A DNA stretch of 64,000 nucleotides, from NCBI GenBank assembly GCA_030348385.1, contig JAUCFP010000006.1, positions 1,612,001-1,676,000 of the forward strand, read 5' to 3'. Source of the DNA: Cytobacillus sp. NJ13 (lineage in GTDB: Bacteria > Bacillota > Bacilli > Bacillales > Cytobacillaceae). Within the stretch, counting starts at the first letter, position 1, and each line of letters starts with the position of its first letter. Shown here in pieces: positions 36,233 to 46,128 of the stretch. Position numbers and translations under genes: made by a program. A model generated the notes under the pieces. That model had not been told where the DNA came from. It ran no database searches and saw only the letters and a program-made list of their open reading frames with translations.

Positions 36233-36490
36233 TTAGTGAGTACCGTCGTTTTGAACAAGCTTTACCATCATATTTGCAATGGCATGCTGCTCTTCCGGAC
36301 TTGCTACGGACCAAAGATCAGCAAGGATTTTTTCCTGGTCATTCTTCGGCTCCACTTGCTTGGCTAAATAATCGCCGATTTGAAATGCAAGGTCATTTAC
36401 AGTTTCCTTATTCATCCCTTGATTCGTCCCCTGATGAAGACGATCTCCAAGGAAGTCTTTCCACTGCTGCCAGTTATCTAGTACAGACAT
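36233..36490 (-). CDS. ymfJ: YmfJ, DUF3243 protein
   Basis: 85 residues with RBS AAAGGAGG. Small, acidic, helical, cytosolic: WQQWKDFLGDRLHQG at the start and LADLWSVASPEEQHAIANMMVKLV near the end are typical of DUF3243. The function is unknown. Encoded alone with its own terminator between ymfK and ymfI. Confidence 0.92.
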   Translation of the reverse strand: MSVLDNWQQWKDFLGDRLHQGTNQGMNKETVNDLAFQIGDYLAKQVEPKNDQEKILADLWSVASPEEQHAIANMMVKLVQNDGTH

Positions 36491-36606
36491 AATTTTGCCT
36501 CCTTTAAATGTTGTACAATTATATTGTGCTTAGGGGCTGAATAAAATATGCATGCACAAATGGCATAAACCAAAAAATATGTGACACTTCTTTGAACGAT
36601 TTGCAG

Positions 36607-37329
36607 TTAGGTATACCAGCCGCCATTTACTGCCAAAACCTGTCCGGTAATATAGGAGGCCTTCTCTGAAAGAAGGAAGGAAACAGAGTTGGCAATGTCA
36701 GCAGGCAATGCAAGCCTGCCCATAGGAATGCCGCTTTTTACGGCATCGAGCTCTTCTTCAGTAAAATCATTCAGCATGGCGGTCTCGACGGCACCTGGAG
36801 CAACAGCATTAACCCTCACTCCGCTGAGGGCAACTTCCTTGCTTAAAGCTTTTGCAAAAGCAATTTGAGCACCCTTTGCTGCTGAGTACGCAACTTCACA
36901 AGCCGCACCCGTCTGGCCCCATATAGAAGAAATAACTACGACATTCCCGCTGCCCTTTGAGATAAGTTTTGGCAGAAGCTCTTTGGTCAACAGGAGCGGT
37001 GAGGTCACATGAAGATTCATCAGCGCCTCTGTTTCCTTTTCCGGCAATTCCGTAAGAAGTCCATATTGTGCTGACCCGCTATTATGGATAATGGCATCAA
37101 GCGAAAAGATATTTGGTATAATTTTTTTATAGCCGCCTTGTACAGAAAGATCTGCTTGGATCGGAATATATTCTCCCTCAAAGGTCTGCAGGCGGTCCAG
37201 CAGACTGTTTATACTATGTTTGTTTTGATTGTAATGCAAATAAAGCGAATAGCCTTCCTCCGCCAGTTTGATGCTGATTTCCTGGCCGATTCCTCCGCTC
37301 GCTCCAGTTATTAACGCAAATTTTCTCAT
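36607..37329 (-). CDS. ymfI: SDR oxidoreductase YmfI (EF-P 5-aminopentanone reductase type)
   Basis: 240 residues from the ATG at 37329 (GGGAGTG upstream); a longer frame starting at 37404 would overlap ymfH. Classical short-chain dehydrogenase: cofactor motif ALITGASGGIGQEI, catalytic VVISSIWG Ser and YSAAKGA Tyr-x3-Lys, and substrate-loop GAVETAMLNDF. In B. subtilis YmfI reduces the 5-aminopentanone group on Lys32 of elongation factor P to 5-aminopentanol. A general 3-oxoacyl reductase is the alternative. Separated from ymfH by a terminator hairpin. Confidence 0.92.
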   Translation of the reverse strand: MRKFALITGASGGIGQEISIKLAEEGYSLYLHYNQNKHSINSLLDRLQTFEGEYIPIQADLSVQGGYKKIIPNIFSLDAIIHNSGSAQYGLLTELPEKETEALMNLHVTSPLLLTKELLPKLISKGSGNVVVISSIWGQTGAACEVAYSAAKGAQIAFAKALSKEVALSGVRVNAVAPGAVETAMLNDFTEEELDAVKSGIPMGRLALPADIANSVSFLLSEKASYITGQVLAVNGGWYT

Positions 37330-37343
37330 TTTATACACTCCCG

Positions 37344-37376
37344 AAAAAAGCAAAGCGCCTTTTATGGCGCTCTGCT
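37344..37376 (-). terminator. Terminator between ymfH and ymfI
   Basis: AGCAGAGCGCC/GGCGCTTTGCT-type stem with an ATAAAA loop and TTTTTT, minus strand. It would separate ymfFH from ymfI transcription at least in part. Confidence 0.75.
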
Positions 37377-37387
37377 GAAACAGCTTT

Positions 37388-38677
37388 TTATTTCTTAGGC
37401 ACAACCTGACAAACCGTAAACCGTTCTTCGCTTATCAAATTACCAGCCGCATTTTCCACATCCTCAAGTGTGATGCTTTCAAGCGTCGGCACTACATCAA
37501 ACAAATCCATCTCATTAAAAGCATACCGGGTAAATTGATTGGCTATATATTCAGGTGAATTGACGGCACGCAGGAATGCGCCTATTTTCTTCTTCTTTGT
37601 CCGATCAAGTGTTTCCTGTGAAATAGTTCCCTTTTCCCTTGCATCCAGCAGCATCTTTTTCAATGTTTCTGCCAAGCGGTCGGGGTCATTTGTGTCCCCG
37701 CCAACCATGGCAAAACCAAAGCCCTCTTCCTGTGTGTAATCAAAAGAGAACGTGTCATCAATTAATCCTTCATTATACAGTGAGCTGTAGTGCTCAGAAC
37801 TTTTACCGAATAAGATATCCAGCATCACATTCAGACTCAGTTCATTTTTAAGCATTTCCTTGCCGGACTGGTTTGCATTACTGCTCTTTATCCCAACAAG
37901 GCACTTTGATGTCTGAACATTCATCTCAAGAACTTTTTTCTTTTCGGCAGCTTCAGCAGGCTCTTCTTCGAATTGGCGTTTTATTTCCGGCAGCTCTTTA
38001 TAATCCTTCTTGCTTTGATTATTCTTCACCTGGGACATAATCTGATCCGGATCAACGGGCCCGACGATGAACAAAAGCATGTTGCTTGGGTGGTAGAAGG
38101 TTTCATAGCATTCATACAGCATATCTTTCGTGATATGGGAAATGGACTCGATCGTACCTGCGATATCGATTTTAACCGGATGGTTTTTGTACATATTTTC
38201 GATCAGGCCAAAATATAAGCGCCAGTCAGGATTGTCATCATACATGGTGATTTCCTGACCGATGATGCCTTTCTCTTTTTCAACAGTCTTTTCTGTAAAA
38301 TAAGGATCCTGCACAAAATCAATCAGCGTCTCAAGGTTCAACTCTACATTGGACGTGCTGGAGAATAAATAAGCCGTCCTTGTAAAAGAAGTAAAGGCAT
38401 TTGCTGATGCTCCCTGCTTGCTGAATTGCTGGAATACATCGCCGTCTTCTTTTTCAAAAAGCTTGTGTTCCAAAAAATGGGCAATCCCATCTGGAACTTT
38501 TACAAATTCATCTTTTCCGGGGGGCAGGAAATGATTGTCGATCGAACCATATTTCGTTGTAAACGTGGCGTATGTCTTGTTAAATCCCTTTTTCGGCAAA
38601 ATATATACATCCAGCCCATTTTCGAGGCTTTCATAATACAGCTCTTCCTGAAGCTGGTCAAAAGTGATTTTTTCCAT
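37388..38677 (-). CDS. ymfH: M16 family zinc peptidase YmfH
   Basis: 429 residues. The inverted zinc motif HxxEH is intact in IAHFLEHKLFEK (about residues 66-77), with the downstream glutamate in EKEKGIIGQEITMYDDNP. This makes YmfH the catalytic member of the YmfF-YmfH pair. Its start overlaps the ymfF stop by one base (TAATG), so the two are made together. Physiological substrate unknown. Confidence 0.95.
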   Translation of the reverse strand: MEKITFDQLQEELYYESLENGLDVYILPKKGFNKTYATFTTKYGSIDNHFLPPGKDEFVKVPDGIAHFLEHKLFEKEDGDVFQQFSKQGASANAFTSFTRTAYLFSSTSNVELNLETLIDFVQDPYFTEKTVEKEKGIIGQEITMYDDNPDWRLYFGLIENMYKNHPVKIDIAGTIESISHITKDMLYECYETFYHPSNMLLFIVGPVDPDQIMSQVKNNQSKKDYKELPEIKRQFEEEPAEAAEKKKVLEMNVQTSKCLVGIKSSNANQSGKEMLKNELSLNVMLDILFGKSSEHYSSLYNEGLIDDTFSFDYTQEEGFGFAMVGGDTNDPDRLAETLKKMLLDAREKGTISQETLDRTKKKKIGAFLRAVNSPEYIANQFTRYAFNEMDLFDVVPTLESITLEDVENAAGNLISEERFTVCQVVPKK

Positions 38678-39957
38678 TACTTGCCCGCCTCCTTTCCTGT
38701 CAGGAAATACACTGTATCCAAACTGACCTTCTTAGCTGTTTCGGCAATCTCCTCTTTAGTTACCTTATCCATTTCATCCATCCAGGTTTGAAGCGTAATT
38801 GCTTTGCCTGACACAACATTATGATAGAGGACTTCGACAATCCCTCGGGCTGTATCAACAGTCTCCAGAAGCTGATTTCTTATGACCGCTTTGGTCTGCT
38901 CCATTTCCTGTTCGGTAAAGTCCCCGTTTTTCATGGCTTCCAGCTGTTCTTTAATAATATTCACTGCCTGGTCATAATTACTGTTATCGATTCCCGACAT
39001 AACCATCATTAAGCCTTTATGGCTTTCAAGTCGGCTGGCTACATAGTATGCGAGACTGGCTTTTTCGCGGACATTCAAGAACAATTTTGAGTGAGAAAAA
39101 CCTCCGAAAATTCCATTGAATACCTGAAGGGCATAATAATCAGGATCTCCGTAAACGACATTTGTCCGGTAGCCGATATTTAGTTTTCCCTGCTTCACAT
39201 CCTGTTCTTCCCTGACTTCATTAACAGATTCCTTGGCTTTTCCTGCAGATGCTGGCGCTGTCTGAGGTGTTCTTTCCTTAAAAGATAAAAGTTCACCTGC
39301 GTAGGATTCGGCATCTGCCTCATCCACATCACCTATAACATATAAATCAAGCTCATCCTGCGCCATTGCCTGCTGATAATATTCATAAAGGCTTTCAGGC
39401 GTAATTTTGTCCACATCTTCTTTCTCGCCATTCACATGCAGTGCATAAGGCTCATCTTTGCACATTTCCTGTACCAGCCGGAAATTGGAATAGCGCATTT
39501 TATCATCATAAACGGATTGAATCCGCTGTTTCAGCGTCCTTTTTTCTTTTTCAACCGTATCCTGGTCAAAAGCGCGGCCTTGCACATTTGGCTTAGTCAG
39601 GATCTCCGATAAAAATTGAAACGCTTTTTTCAATAGAGGAGTCGGGTCTGAAAGAAACTTCTCATTCGCAATTTCAACTGAAATGGTAATGACATGATAC
39701 TCGCCCTTTTTCGCCAAATCCACAAAAAGAGTTGCACCATATAATTCATCAAGATAAGAACGCAGCTTTCCAGTTGCAGGGTAAGACGAACTGCTGCTTT
39801 GCAGGACATGCGGCAATAAAGATCTTAATGTAACAGTATCCTTTTCAAGCGGAGCTTTCATTTTCCAGACCAGTGTATTGGTTTTATATTTCTCTGTTTT
39901 AACTACATGAAGCTTATAGCCATTCATGGCTTTTACGGATTCAGAGATTAGAGCCAT
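38677..39957 (-). CDS. ymfF: M16-like protein YmfF lacking the zinc motif
   Basis: 426 residues with the M16 fold (LNIGYRTNVVYGDPDYYALQVFNGIFGGFSHSKLFLNVREK in the C-terminal half). The HxxEH motif expected near residue 65 is absent; that region reads LDELYGATLFVDLAKKG. It therefore looks like the non-catalytic partner that pairs with YmfH, as with mitochondrial processing peptidase alpha and beta. RBS GGAGG upstream of the ATG. Confidence 0.93.
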   Translation of the reverse strand: MALISESVKAMNGYKLHVVKTEKYKTNTLVWKMKAPLEKDTVTLRSLLPHVLQSSSSSYPATGKLRSYLDELYGATLFVDLAKKGEYHVITISVEIANEKFLSDPTPLLKKAFQFLSEILTKPNVQGRAFDQDTVEKEKRTLKQRIQSVYDDKMRYSNFRLVQEMCKDEPYALHVNGEKEDVDKITPESLYEYYQQAMAQDELDLYVIGDVDEADAESYAGELLSFKERTPQTAPASAGKAKESVNEVREEQDVKQGKLNIGYRTNVVYGDPDYYALQVFNGIFGGFSHSKLFLNVREKASLAYYVASRLESHKGLMMVMSGIDNSNYDQAVNIIKEQLEAMKNGDFTEQEMEQTKAVIRNQLLETVDTARGIVEVLYHNVVSGKAITLQTWMDEMDKVTKEEIAETAKKVSLDTVYFLTGKEAGK

Positions 39958-39974
39958 TTCTTTTCCTCCTGTCG

Positions 39975-40242
39975 GTAGATTGATGAGTCCAAAGTACGGT
40001 CAATATGAAGAATAAGGAACATCCCCTATATGTAAACACTTTGCTGCTATCTTCTATAATATCCTTTGTTATAAATCATATTCTTACTATACCTTGCCCT
40101 ATTTCTTTATTTCAAGTTATTGGCTGTATTGGAAGGTTATATAAAAGAAAATCGGGAAGCTTTGCAGATGAATGATTGCGAACAAAATGCATCTCTCAAA
40201 ATGAGGAACAAAAGACAAGTATGCAGGATTTCAATGAGCAAT
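39975..40242. other. Intergenic region upstream of ymfF, no gene seen
   Basis: Between the ymfF start and the nupQ terminator. It should contain the ymfF promoter; I see no convincing box pair, coding region or repeat. Confidence 0.45.
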
Positions 40243-40276
40243 AAAAAGCCCCATTTCCAAAAGAAATGAGGCTTTG
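40243..40276 (-). terminator. nup operon terminator
   Basis: AAAGCCTCATTTC/GAAATGGGGCTTT stem (one G-U) and T-run on the minus strand directly after nupQ. Confidence 0.88.
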
Positions 40277-40280
40277 CTGT

Positions 40281-41240
40281 TTAGCGCTTTCCTTTTATAT
40301 ATGGAGTACCAGATGCTTTTGGAGCATCGGCGCGTCCTATGAAACCAGTTAATGCCAGAATCGTTAAAACATATGGTGCAATAAGAAGATATACATTTGG
40401 AATATTCTCAAGGAATGGAAGGCTTGAGCCGATGATACTCAAGCTTTGCGCAAATCCAAAGAATAAAGCCGCACCCATAACACCAAGCGGATGCCATTTA
40501 CCAAAAATCAATGCTGCCAATGCCATAAAGCCTTGGCCGCTGATCGTTGCATGGCCGAAATCTGAAGAAATGGATTGTGCATACACACCGCCGCCAATTC
40601 CTGCTAGGGCACCGGAGATTAATACCCCAATGTATCTCATTCTGGTAACATTAATACCCATTGTATCGGCAGCCATTGGATGTTCACCAACCGCCCTCAG
40701 CCTTAGCCCGAATGGAGTTTTAAACATCACAAACCAGGCAAGAAATGCAACGGCAATCGCTGCAAATGAAGTATAGTATGTGTTTGAGAAAAACAGTTTT
40801 CCTATTACAGGTATATCGCTCAAAAATGGTATATCCACCTTGCTGAACCCTTTTTGAATAATGTCCGTCTGGCCTTTTCCATAAATGAATTTAACCAGGA
40901 ACAGTGCAGCTCCAATTGCCAGAAGGTTAATCGCAACACCTGAGACTACCTGGTCTGCTCTAAACGTAATAGAAGCAACAGCATGGAGGATGGATAACAG
41001 TGCTCCGACAACCATCGCAGCAAGGAGAGCAACCCACGGTGTCATGCTGCCAAATACATCTACAAACGTAAGGTTAAAGACAATGGCAGTGAATGCTCCA
41101 ATTACCATCAAGCCTTCTAAACCAATATTTACAACACCAGAGCTTTCTGAAAAATTTCCGCCCAATCCAGTGAAAATAAGCGGGGCTGCCCAAAGCAAAG
41201 TTGATGGAATAATAATTAATAGGATCTCCATTAAGCCCAC
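40281..41240 (-). CDS. nupQ: Nucleoside ABC transporter permease (NupQ/YufQ type)
   Basis: 319 residues, GTG start at 41240 (an ATG three codons later is possible). BPD_transp_2 family: about nine membrane helices, with LGGNFSESSGVVNIGLEGLMVIGA, DQVVSGVAINLLAIG and LRAVGEHPMAADTMGINV as family signatures. In B. subtilis NupNOPQ imports guanosine. It begins three bases after the nupP stop. Confidence 0.9.
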   Translation of the reverse strand: MGLMEILLIIIPSTLLWAAPLIFTGLGGNFSESSGVVNIGLEGLMVIGAFTAIVFNLTFVDVFGSMTPWVALLAAMVVGALLSILHAVASITFRADQVVSGVAINLLAIGAALFLVKFIYGKGQTDIIQKGFSKVDIPFLSDIPVIGKLFFSNTYYTSFAAIAVAFLAWFVMFKTPFGLRLRAVGEHPMAADTMGINVTRMRYIGVLISGALAGIGGGVYAQSISSDFGHATISGQGFMALAALIFGKWHPLGVMGAALFFGFAQSLSIIGSSLPFLENIPNVYLLIAPYVLTILALTGFIGRADAPKASGTPYIKGKR

Positions 41241-42287
41241 TTACTTCACCCCCTTTTTGCTGATACGGTCAATAAAGATGCGAATCATATAGCTTGCTGC
41301 AACAAAGAACACAATAAGAGCAATGATAATATCTACCAGTTCATTTGGAACTCCAGCTTCAAGCGGCATGTTTAAGGCGCCAACCTTCAAGCTTCCGAAT
41401 AGCAATGCTGCAAAAACAATTCCGATTGGACCGTTACCGCCTAGAAGTGCAACTGCGATACCGTCAAACCCTACTCCGGTAAAACCGCCCTTGATGGCTG
41501 CGTATCCGAATGTACCCAAAGCTTCCATTGCACCTGCAAGACCAGCAAATGCTCCTGAGATTACCATTGAAAGAATAATGTTTTTGCTGACGCTCATGCC
41601 TGCATATTCAGATGCATGCTGGTTAAAGCCTACAGCGCGCAATTCGTATCCCTTTGATGTTTTTTCTAATAGGAACCACATAATAAACACACACGCTAAA
41701 GCAATTAAAATTCCCCAGTGCAGACGAGAATAATCAGTTAATCCCTCAAGAAATGGGGAACGCAGTGATGCAGAGTCTGCAATCATCTCAGTACGGTCAC
41801 TTTTTTCTGAAAGAACCGTACGGATTATATAGTTCGTTACATGCAATGCCACATAGTTCATCATGATCGTGACAATAACTTCATGGACTTTAAACTTGGC
41901 TTTCAGCAGTCCTGGAATGAAAGCCCATAGCGCACCCGCTGCTGCAGCTGCAAGAACAGCGAGCGGCAGATGGATGAACTTTGGAAGTTCAAATGCAACC
42001 CCTACCCAAACAGCTGCGAGCCATCCGACGATCAGCTGTCCTTCAACTCCGATGTTAAATAAGCCTGTACGGAAAGCAAATGCAACTGCCAAACCGGCAA
42101 GAATATAAGGAGTCACCTGTCTGACTACTTCACCAGTGTAGTAAATTTCTCCGAAAGCACCGTTCCATAGGGAAATAAATGCAGATCCGGCATTATACCC
42201 TGTTGCTATCATTATGATTGTACCAACTAATACACCGAGCAGAACGGCAACTATAGGTACGACAATATTCTTCATGCGATTAGACAT
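41241..42287 (-). CDS. nupP: Nucleoside ABC transporter permease (NupP/YufP type)
   Basis: 348 residues from the ATG at 42287, where GGGTGGCG gives good spacing; a GTG at 42299 is possible. Multi-pass membrane protein of the BPD_transp_2 family: AGLAVAFAFRTGLFNIGVEGQLIVG, EVIVTIMMNYVALHVTNYI and LRAVGFNQHASEYAGMS. It overlaps nupO by 8 bases and pairs with NupQ to form the translocation path. Confidence 0.9.
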   Translation of the reverse strand: MSNRMKNIVVPIVAVLLGVLVGTIIMIATGYNAGSAFISLWNGAFGEIYYTGEVVRQVTPYILAGLAVAFAFRTGLFNIGVEGQLIVGWLAAVWVGVAFELPKFIHLPLAVLAAAAAGALWAFIPGLLKAKFKVHEVIVTIMMNYVALHVTNYIIRTVLSEKSDRTEMIADSASLRSPFLEGLTDYSRLHWGILIALACVFIMWFLLEKTSKGYELRAVGFNQHASEYAGMSVSKNIILSMVISGAFAGLAGAMEALGTFGYAAIKGGFTGVGFDGIAVALLGGNGPIGIVFAALLFGSLKVGALNMPLEAGVPNELVDIIIALIVFFVAASYMIRIFIDRISKKGVK

Positions 42288-43815
42288 GGTTTTCGCCACC
42301 CGCTTCCTTCCGTTTAGAACCGGCCATCAATAAACCTAATTCTTGTTCAGTTGTTTGTTTCGGGTCAACTACTGCTACAATTTCACCCTCATAAATAACA
42401 GCAATACGGTCGCTGACATTCATAATTTCATCCAATTCGAATGAAATAAGCAGCACTGCTTTCCCCTGGTCACGCTGTTCAATCAGACGTTTGTGAATGT
42501 ATTCAATCGCTCCAACATCCAATCCGCGTGTCGGCTGAGCAGCGATCAGGAGATCTGGATTGCGGTCAATTTCACGTCCGATTATAGCTTTCTGCTGGTT
42601 ACCTCCAGAAAGTGCCCTTGCAAGTGTATATTCACTTGGGGTTCTGACATCGAATTCTTTAATCAGCTTTTTTGCTTTGCTGTAGATTTCTTTAAAGTTC
42701 AGAACACCTTTTTTAGAGAATGGAGCTTTGTAATAGGTTTGCAGAACCATATTCTCTCCAATTGGAAAATCGAGGACAAGTCCATGCTTATGACGGTCCT
42801 GAGGGATATGCCCTACCCCCTTCTCCGTTACCTTACGTGGAGACATATTAATAATGTCCTTGCCATTCAATTTAATTGAACCGCTTTCAGACTTCCTCAA
42901 ACCTGTGATTGCTTCTATTAACTCAGACTGTCCATTTCCGTCTACACCGGCAATACCGACAATTTCCCCGGCCCGTACATTAAGGTTAAGTTTATTAACC
43001 ACGCCAAGCCCCCGGGAATCTTTTACATGTAAATCCTGAATTTCAAGCACTTGCTCCTGCGGTTTCGAGTCTGTTTTATCCGTTTTAAATGTAACTTCCC
43101 TTCCCACCATTAAGCTGGCAAGTTCATTAGGATTCGTCTCGCTGACATTAACCGTACCGATACCGACCCCTTTGCGGATAACCGTTACACGATCACAAAC
43201 TTCCATAATTTCCTTCAGCTTATGGGTGATTAAAATAATAGATTTGCCTTCCTGAATTAAGGTTTTCATGATCTGAATAAGCTCTTTAATTTCCTGAGGA
43301 GTCAGAACAGCTGTAGGTTCATCAAAAATAAGGATTTCCGCTCCCCGATACAGGGTCTTTAAAATCTCCACCCTCTGCTGCATTCCTACAGAAATATCTG
43401 AAATTTTCGCCTGTGGGTCTACAGCAAGTCCATATCGCTCTGAAATTTCCCTGACTTCCTTCTCAGCTTTTTTAATATCTATTTTTCCGCCTTTAGTCGT
43501 TTCTTTTCCTAGAATAATATTTTCTGTGACGGTGAAACGGTCTACTAGCATAAAGTGCTGGTGAACCATCCCGATGCCCAGGTCGTTTGCTATATTTGGA
43601 TCGGTGATGCTCACCGGTTTTCCTTTAACTTTTATATCACCCTTTTCAGGCTGATATAAGCCAAAAAGGACGTTCATCAATGTTGATTTGCCCGCACCGT
43701 TTTCGCCAAGCAGCGCATGAATTTCACCTGATTTCAGCTGAAGCGTGATATTATCATTGGCTACGATTCCAGGAAACTCCTTGCGGATGTTGAGCATTTC
43801 AATAACATAATCCAT
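42280..43815 (-). CDS. nupO: Nucleoside ABC transporter ATP-binding protein, two ABC cassettes (NupO/YufO type)
   Basis: 511 residues from the ATG at 43815 (AGGAGTG upstream). First cassette: Walker A GENGAGKSTLMN, signature ISVGMQQRVEIL and Walker B ILIFDEPTAVL. Second cassette: degenerate Walker A GVDGNGQSELIEA (Gln for Lys, normal for this subfamily), signature ALSGGNQQK and ILISFELDEIMNV. Such tandem ATPases energise sugar-type and BMP nucleoside importers. The nupN gene precedes it by about 230 bases with a terminator hairpin between them. Confidence 0.92.
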   Translation of the reverse strand: MDYVIEMLNIRKEFPGIVANDNITLQLKSGEIHALLGENGAGKSTLMNVLFGLYQPEKGDIKVKGKPVSITDPNIANDLGIGMVHQHFMLVDRFTVTENIILGKETTKGGKIDIKKAEKEVREISERYGLAVDPQAKISDISVGMQQRVEILKTLYRGAEILIFDEPTAVLTPQEIKELIQIMKTLIQEGKSIILITHKLKEIMEVCDRVTVIRKGVGIGTVNVSETNPNELASLMVGREVTFKTDKTDSKPQEQVLEIQDLHVKDSRGLGVVNKLNLNVRAGEIVGIAGVDGNGQSELIEAITGLRKSESGSIKLNGKDIINMSPRKVTEKGVGHIPQDRHKHGLVLDFPIGENMVLQTYYKAPFSKKGVLNFKEIYSKAKKLIKEFDVRTPSEYTLARALSGGNQQKAIIGREIDRNPDLLIAAQPTRGLDVGAIEYIHKRLIEQRDQGKAVLLISFELDEIMNVSDRIAVIYEGEIVAVVDPKQTTEQELGLLMAGSKRKEAGGENHV

Positions 43816-43991
43816 TTGTTTCACTCCTTGCTCAAAATATAAGGAAATCATTAGTAGTAAGAGGTCAGACCTTGGCAATTCTTAGAAAAACCTGGCCAAA
43901 ACGCCAAGTTCCCCTTAAAGAATAGTAAAATATAAATGCATTAAAAATCTAAGTGAAATACAGAATTCTTTCTGTCCTTCAATTAAACTTT

Positions 43992-44034
43992 TAAAAAAGG
44001 AATAAGAGGCCACAGTGCAACCTGCTTATTCCTT
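43992..44034 (-). terminator. Terminator/attenuator between nupN and nupO
   Basis: GGAATAAG/CTTATTCC stem with a long 18-base loop and TTTTTT following on the minus strand. It probably lets the binding-protein gene be transcribed in excess over the permease and ATPase genes. Confidence 0.7.
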
Positions 44035-44043
44035 GAAAGTTAA

Positions 44044-45150
44044 TTATTCAGCTGAGAAAGAAGCCAGTTCATCTTTTGTAGATGGAACAGTCAGGTCACC
44101 ATTCTTGATCTTTTCCTGCCATTCTTTAACTGCACCTTCGATTTCTGCTTTTGCAGATACTTCCGGATTGATAGGAGCAAGGCCTACACCGTCTTCAGCC
44201 AATCCGTAAGTAGTCGTTTCTCCGCCAGGGAAGCTGCCGTCTTTTGCCTTTGTAGATAGGTCCTTAACAGCATTGTCTACACGCTTAAGTGCAGATGTAA
44301 GGATTACATTGTGCTCTTTGCCATCAATTTCAACTACACCTTCAGCTGTCTGGTCTGAGTCAACACCAATTGCCCAAAGTTCTCTTGCCGGGTCTTTCTT
44401 TTTAAGGTCACGAGCTTCCTTGAATAGACCGTTGCCTGTTCCGCCAGCAGCGTGGAAGATTACGTCTACGCCAGAAGAGTACATTTTAGAAGCAATTGTC
44501 TGACCTAATTCAGCTTTATCAAATGCTCCAGCATATTGAACTTCCACTTTAATATCAGGGTTTACCGCTTGAACACCAGCTAGGAATCCAGATTCGAAAC
44601 GCTCGATAACCGGAATTTCCATACCGCCGATGAAACCAATTTTGTTTTCTTTAGTTGCTGTGGCTGCAGCAACACCTGCAAGGAATGCAGCTTCCTGCTC
44701 TTTGAACATGATGCTTGCTACGTTTGGCTGATCTACAACCGCGTCAACGATACCGAAATGCGCATCCTTTTGCTGTTGAGCAATCTCATTGATCGCACCT
44801 TCCATTAGGAAGCCGATACCAAAAACAAGATTAAAATCTTGACGAGCTAATGTATTAAGGTTTGTAGAATAGTCAGCATCTGACTGTGATTGAAGATAGT
44901 CAAATCCGCCTTTTCCTTTTTCAAGTCCATTTTCTTCACCAAATGCCTTTAAACCTTCCCAGGCAGATTGGTTAAATGATTTATCATCTACACCGCCGAC
45001 ATCTGTTACCATCGCTACAGAGAATGCTTTTTCTTTTTCGTCTCCGCCAGCTGATTCTCCGCCTTTTTCTTCACTTTTGCCGCAAGCACCCAGAATCGTT
45101 CCAGCAGCAAGAACTAAAGATAGCGCCAATCCAAATTTACGCTTTTTCAA
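44044..45150 (-). CDS. nupN: BMP family nucleoside-binding lipoprotein (NupN/YufN type)
   Basis: 368 residues. Lipoprotein signal [23 protein letters not shown] with lipobox LGAC, then an acid Glu/Gly-rich linker. BMP/PnrA fold motifs: [35 protein letters not shown], and [19 protein letters not shown]. It captures nucleosides outside the membrane for the NupOPQ channel; guanosine is the substrate of the B. subtilis system. Confidence 0.93.
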   Translation of the reverse strand: MKKRKFGLALSLVLAAGTILGACGKSEEKGGESAGGDEKEKAFSVAMVTDVGGVDDKSFNQSAWEGLKAFGEENGLEKGKGGFDYLQSQSDADYSTNLNTLARQDFNLVFGIGFLMEGAINEIAQQQKDAHFGIVDAVVDQPNVASIMFKEQEAAFLAGVAAATATKENKIGFIGGMEIPVIERFESGFLAGVQAVNPDIKVEVQYAGAFDKAELGQTIASKMYSSGVDVIFHAAGGTGNGLFKEARDLKKKDPARELWAIGVDSDQTAEGVVEIDGKEHNVILTSALKRVDNAVKDLSTKAKDGSFPGGETTTYGLAEDGVGLAPINPEVSAKAEIEGAVKEWQEKIKNGDLTVPSTKDELASFSAE

Positions 45151-45223
45151 GGTTGGTACCCCCTAAGAAATTGTTTTTGCATTAGCGGAATGAATGATTT
45201 GTGTTTCGTGTATCCCCCAAGAG

Positions 45224-45949
45224 CTAGATTCTCTTTCTGAGGACATGGAAACTGAACTTATCAGCTCTGAAATAATTGACCGAATAGAGAATCGGAGTAT
45301 CCGCTTCATCGAAATGCATCTGCTTCAATACAAGCAATGCCGTTTCCGGGTCACATTCCAGAATAGGTGAAATTTTCTCGTGATAGCCAATAGGCTCGAT
45401 TTGGGCAACAGCATAAGTGATTTTCCGGTTTGCCTCTTCTTCAAGCATGTTGAGGATCGACTCTTGTTCGTGGGAAAATGTGTCCGGAAGAATATTCTCA
45501 GGAACTTTATCCACACAATAAACGACCGGTTCACCATTTGCAGTTCTTACCCGCTCAATCACGGCAATCTCCTGGTCTAACGAACATGAGAATCTGCGGA
45601 TATCATCTTCAGTCGGTCCCATAGTTACAGAACTTAAGAAAACGGTTCCCGGCTTCATCCCTGCCTGCAAAATCATATTTGTGACACTATTAAGCTGTTC
45701 GATGCCTGATGTAAAAAGCGGCTTTGCATTGACAAAGGTGCCTACACCGTGACGGCGGATAATTACGTTTTCTTCTTCAAGAATCCGCAACGCCTCCCGC
45801 AGTGTAGCTCTGCTAACACCAAGCTGTTTGGCAAGATCAAATTCAGACGGAAGTTTTTCTTTTTCTTTATAAACTCCATCTTCAATATCTTGTTTTAATC
45901 GATCGATGACTTGCAAATATAAATGCCGGTTATCTGACTTAATAGACAT
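45224..45949 (-). CDS. ymfC: GntR/HutC-family regulator (YmfC-like)
   Basis: 241 residues from the ATG at 45949; the upstream in-frame TTG is part of the RBS TTGGAGG. Winged helix at the N terminus ([36 protein letters not shown]) and a UTRA ligand domain in the second half ([42 protein letters not shown]). It lies 73 bases upstream of nupN on the same strand and likely controls the transporter operon. An inverted repeat just upstream (45979-45996) may be its operator. Confidence 0.9.
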   Translation of the reverse strand: MSIKSDNRHLYLQVIDRLKQDIEDGVYKEKEKLPSEFDLAKQLGVSRATLREALRILEEENVIIRRHGVGTFVNAKPLFTSGIEQLNSVTNMILQAGMKPGTVFLSSVTMGPTEDDIRRFSCSLDQEIAVIERVRTANGEPVVYCVDKVPENILPDTFSHEQESILNMLEEEANRKITYAVAQIEPIGYHEKISPILECDPETALLVLKQMHFDEADTPILYSVNYFRADKFSFHVLRKRI

Positions 45950-45978
45950 GCAGGGTTCCTCCAACTTCAGTTCTCAAG

Positions 45979-45996
45979 ACATCAGACCTCTGATGT
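45979..45996. promoter_or_regulatory. Inverted repeat upstream of the GntR gene, candidate operator
   Basis: ACATCAG-ACCT-CTGATGT, perfect 7-bp arms with a 4-base spacer, 30 bases before the start codon and downstream of a likely extended -10 (TGTTATAGT on the minus strand, around 46033-46041). The location suits autoregulation. No T-run follows, so it is not a terminator. Confidence 0.45.
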
Positions 45997-46128
45997 TCAA
46001 TCATTCCTACTAATCGAAAATACTATAACACTTTTTACCCAATAAAGAAATAGAAATTTATCAATTTGTCGAAAAAAGGTGAAAAGAACAAAATGTTTGT
46101 GAATCCCTCTGTACCAATTCCTTTTTTC

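Noticed and set aside
45151..45223. Purine riboswitch before nupN
   Set aside because: The gap is only 73 bases and shows no purine-aptamer-like core.
7853..45996. The arms ACATCAG/CTGATGT occur both at 7859-7880 and at 45979-45996, suggesting a shared operator
   Set aside because: The first copy has a T-run and behaves as a terminator with a different spacer; two copies of a 7-base arm in 64 kb are compatible with chance.
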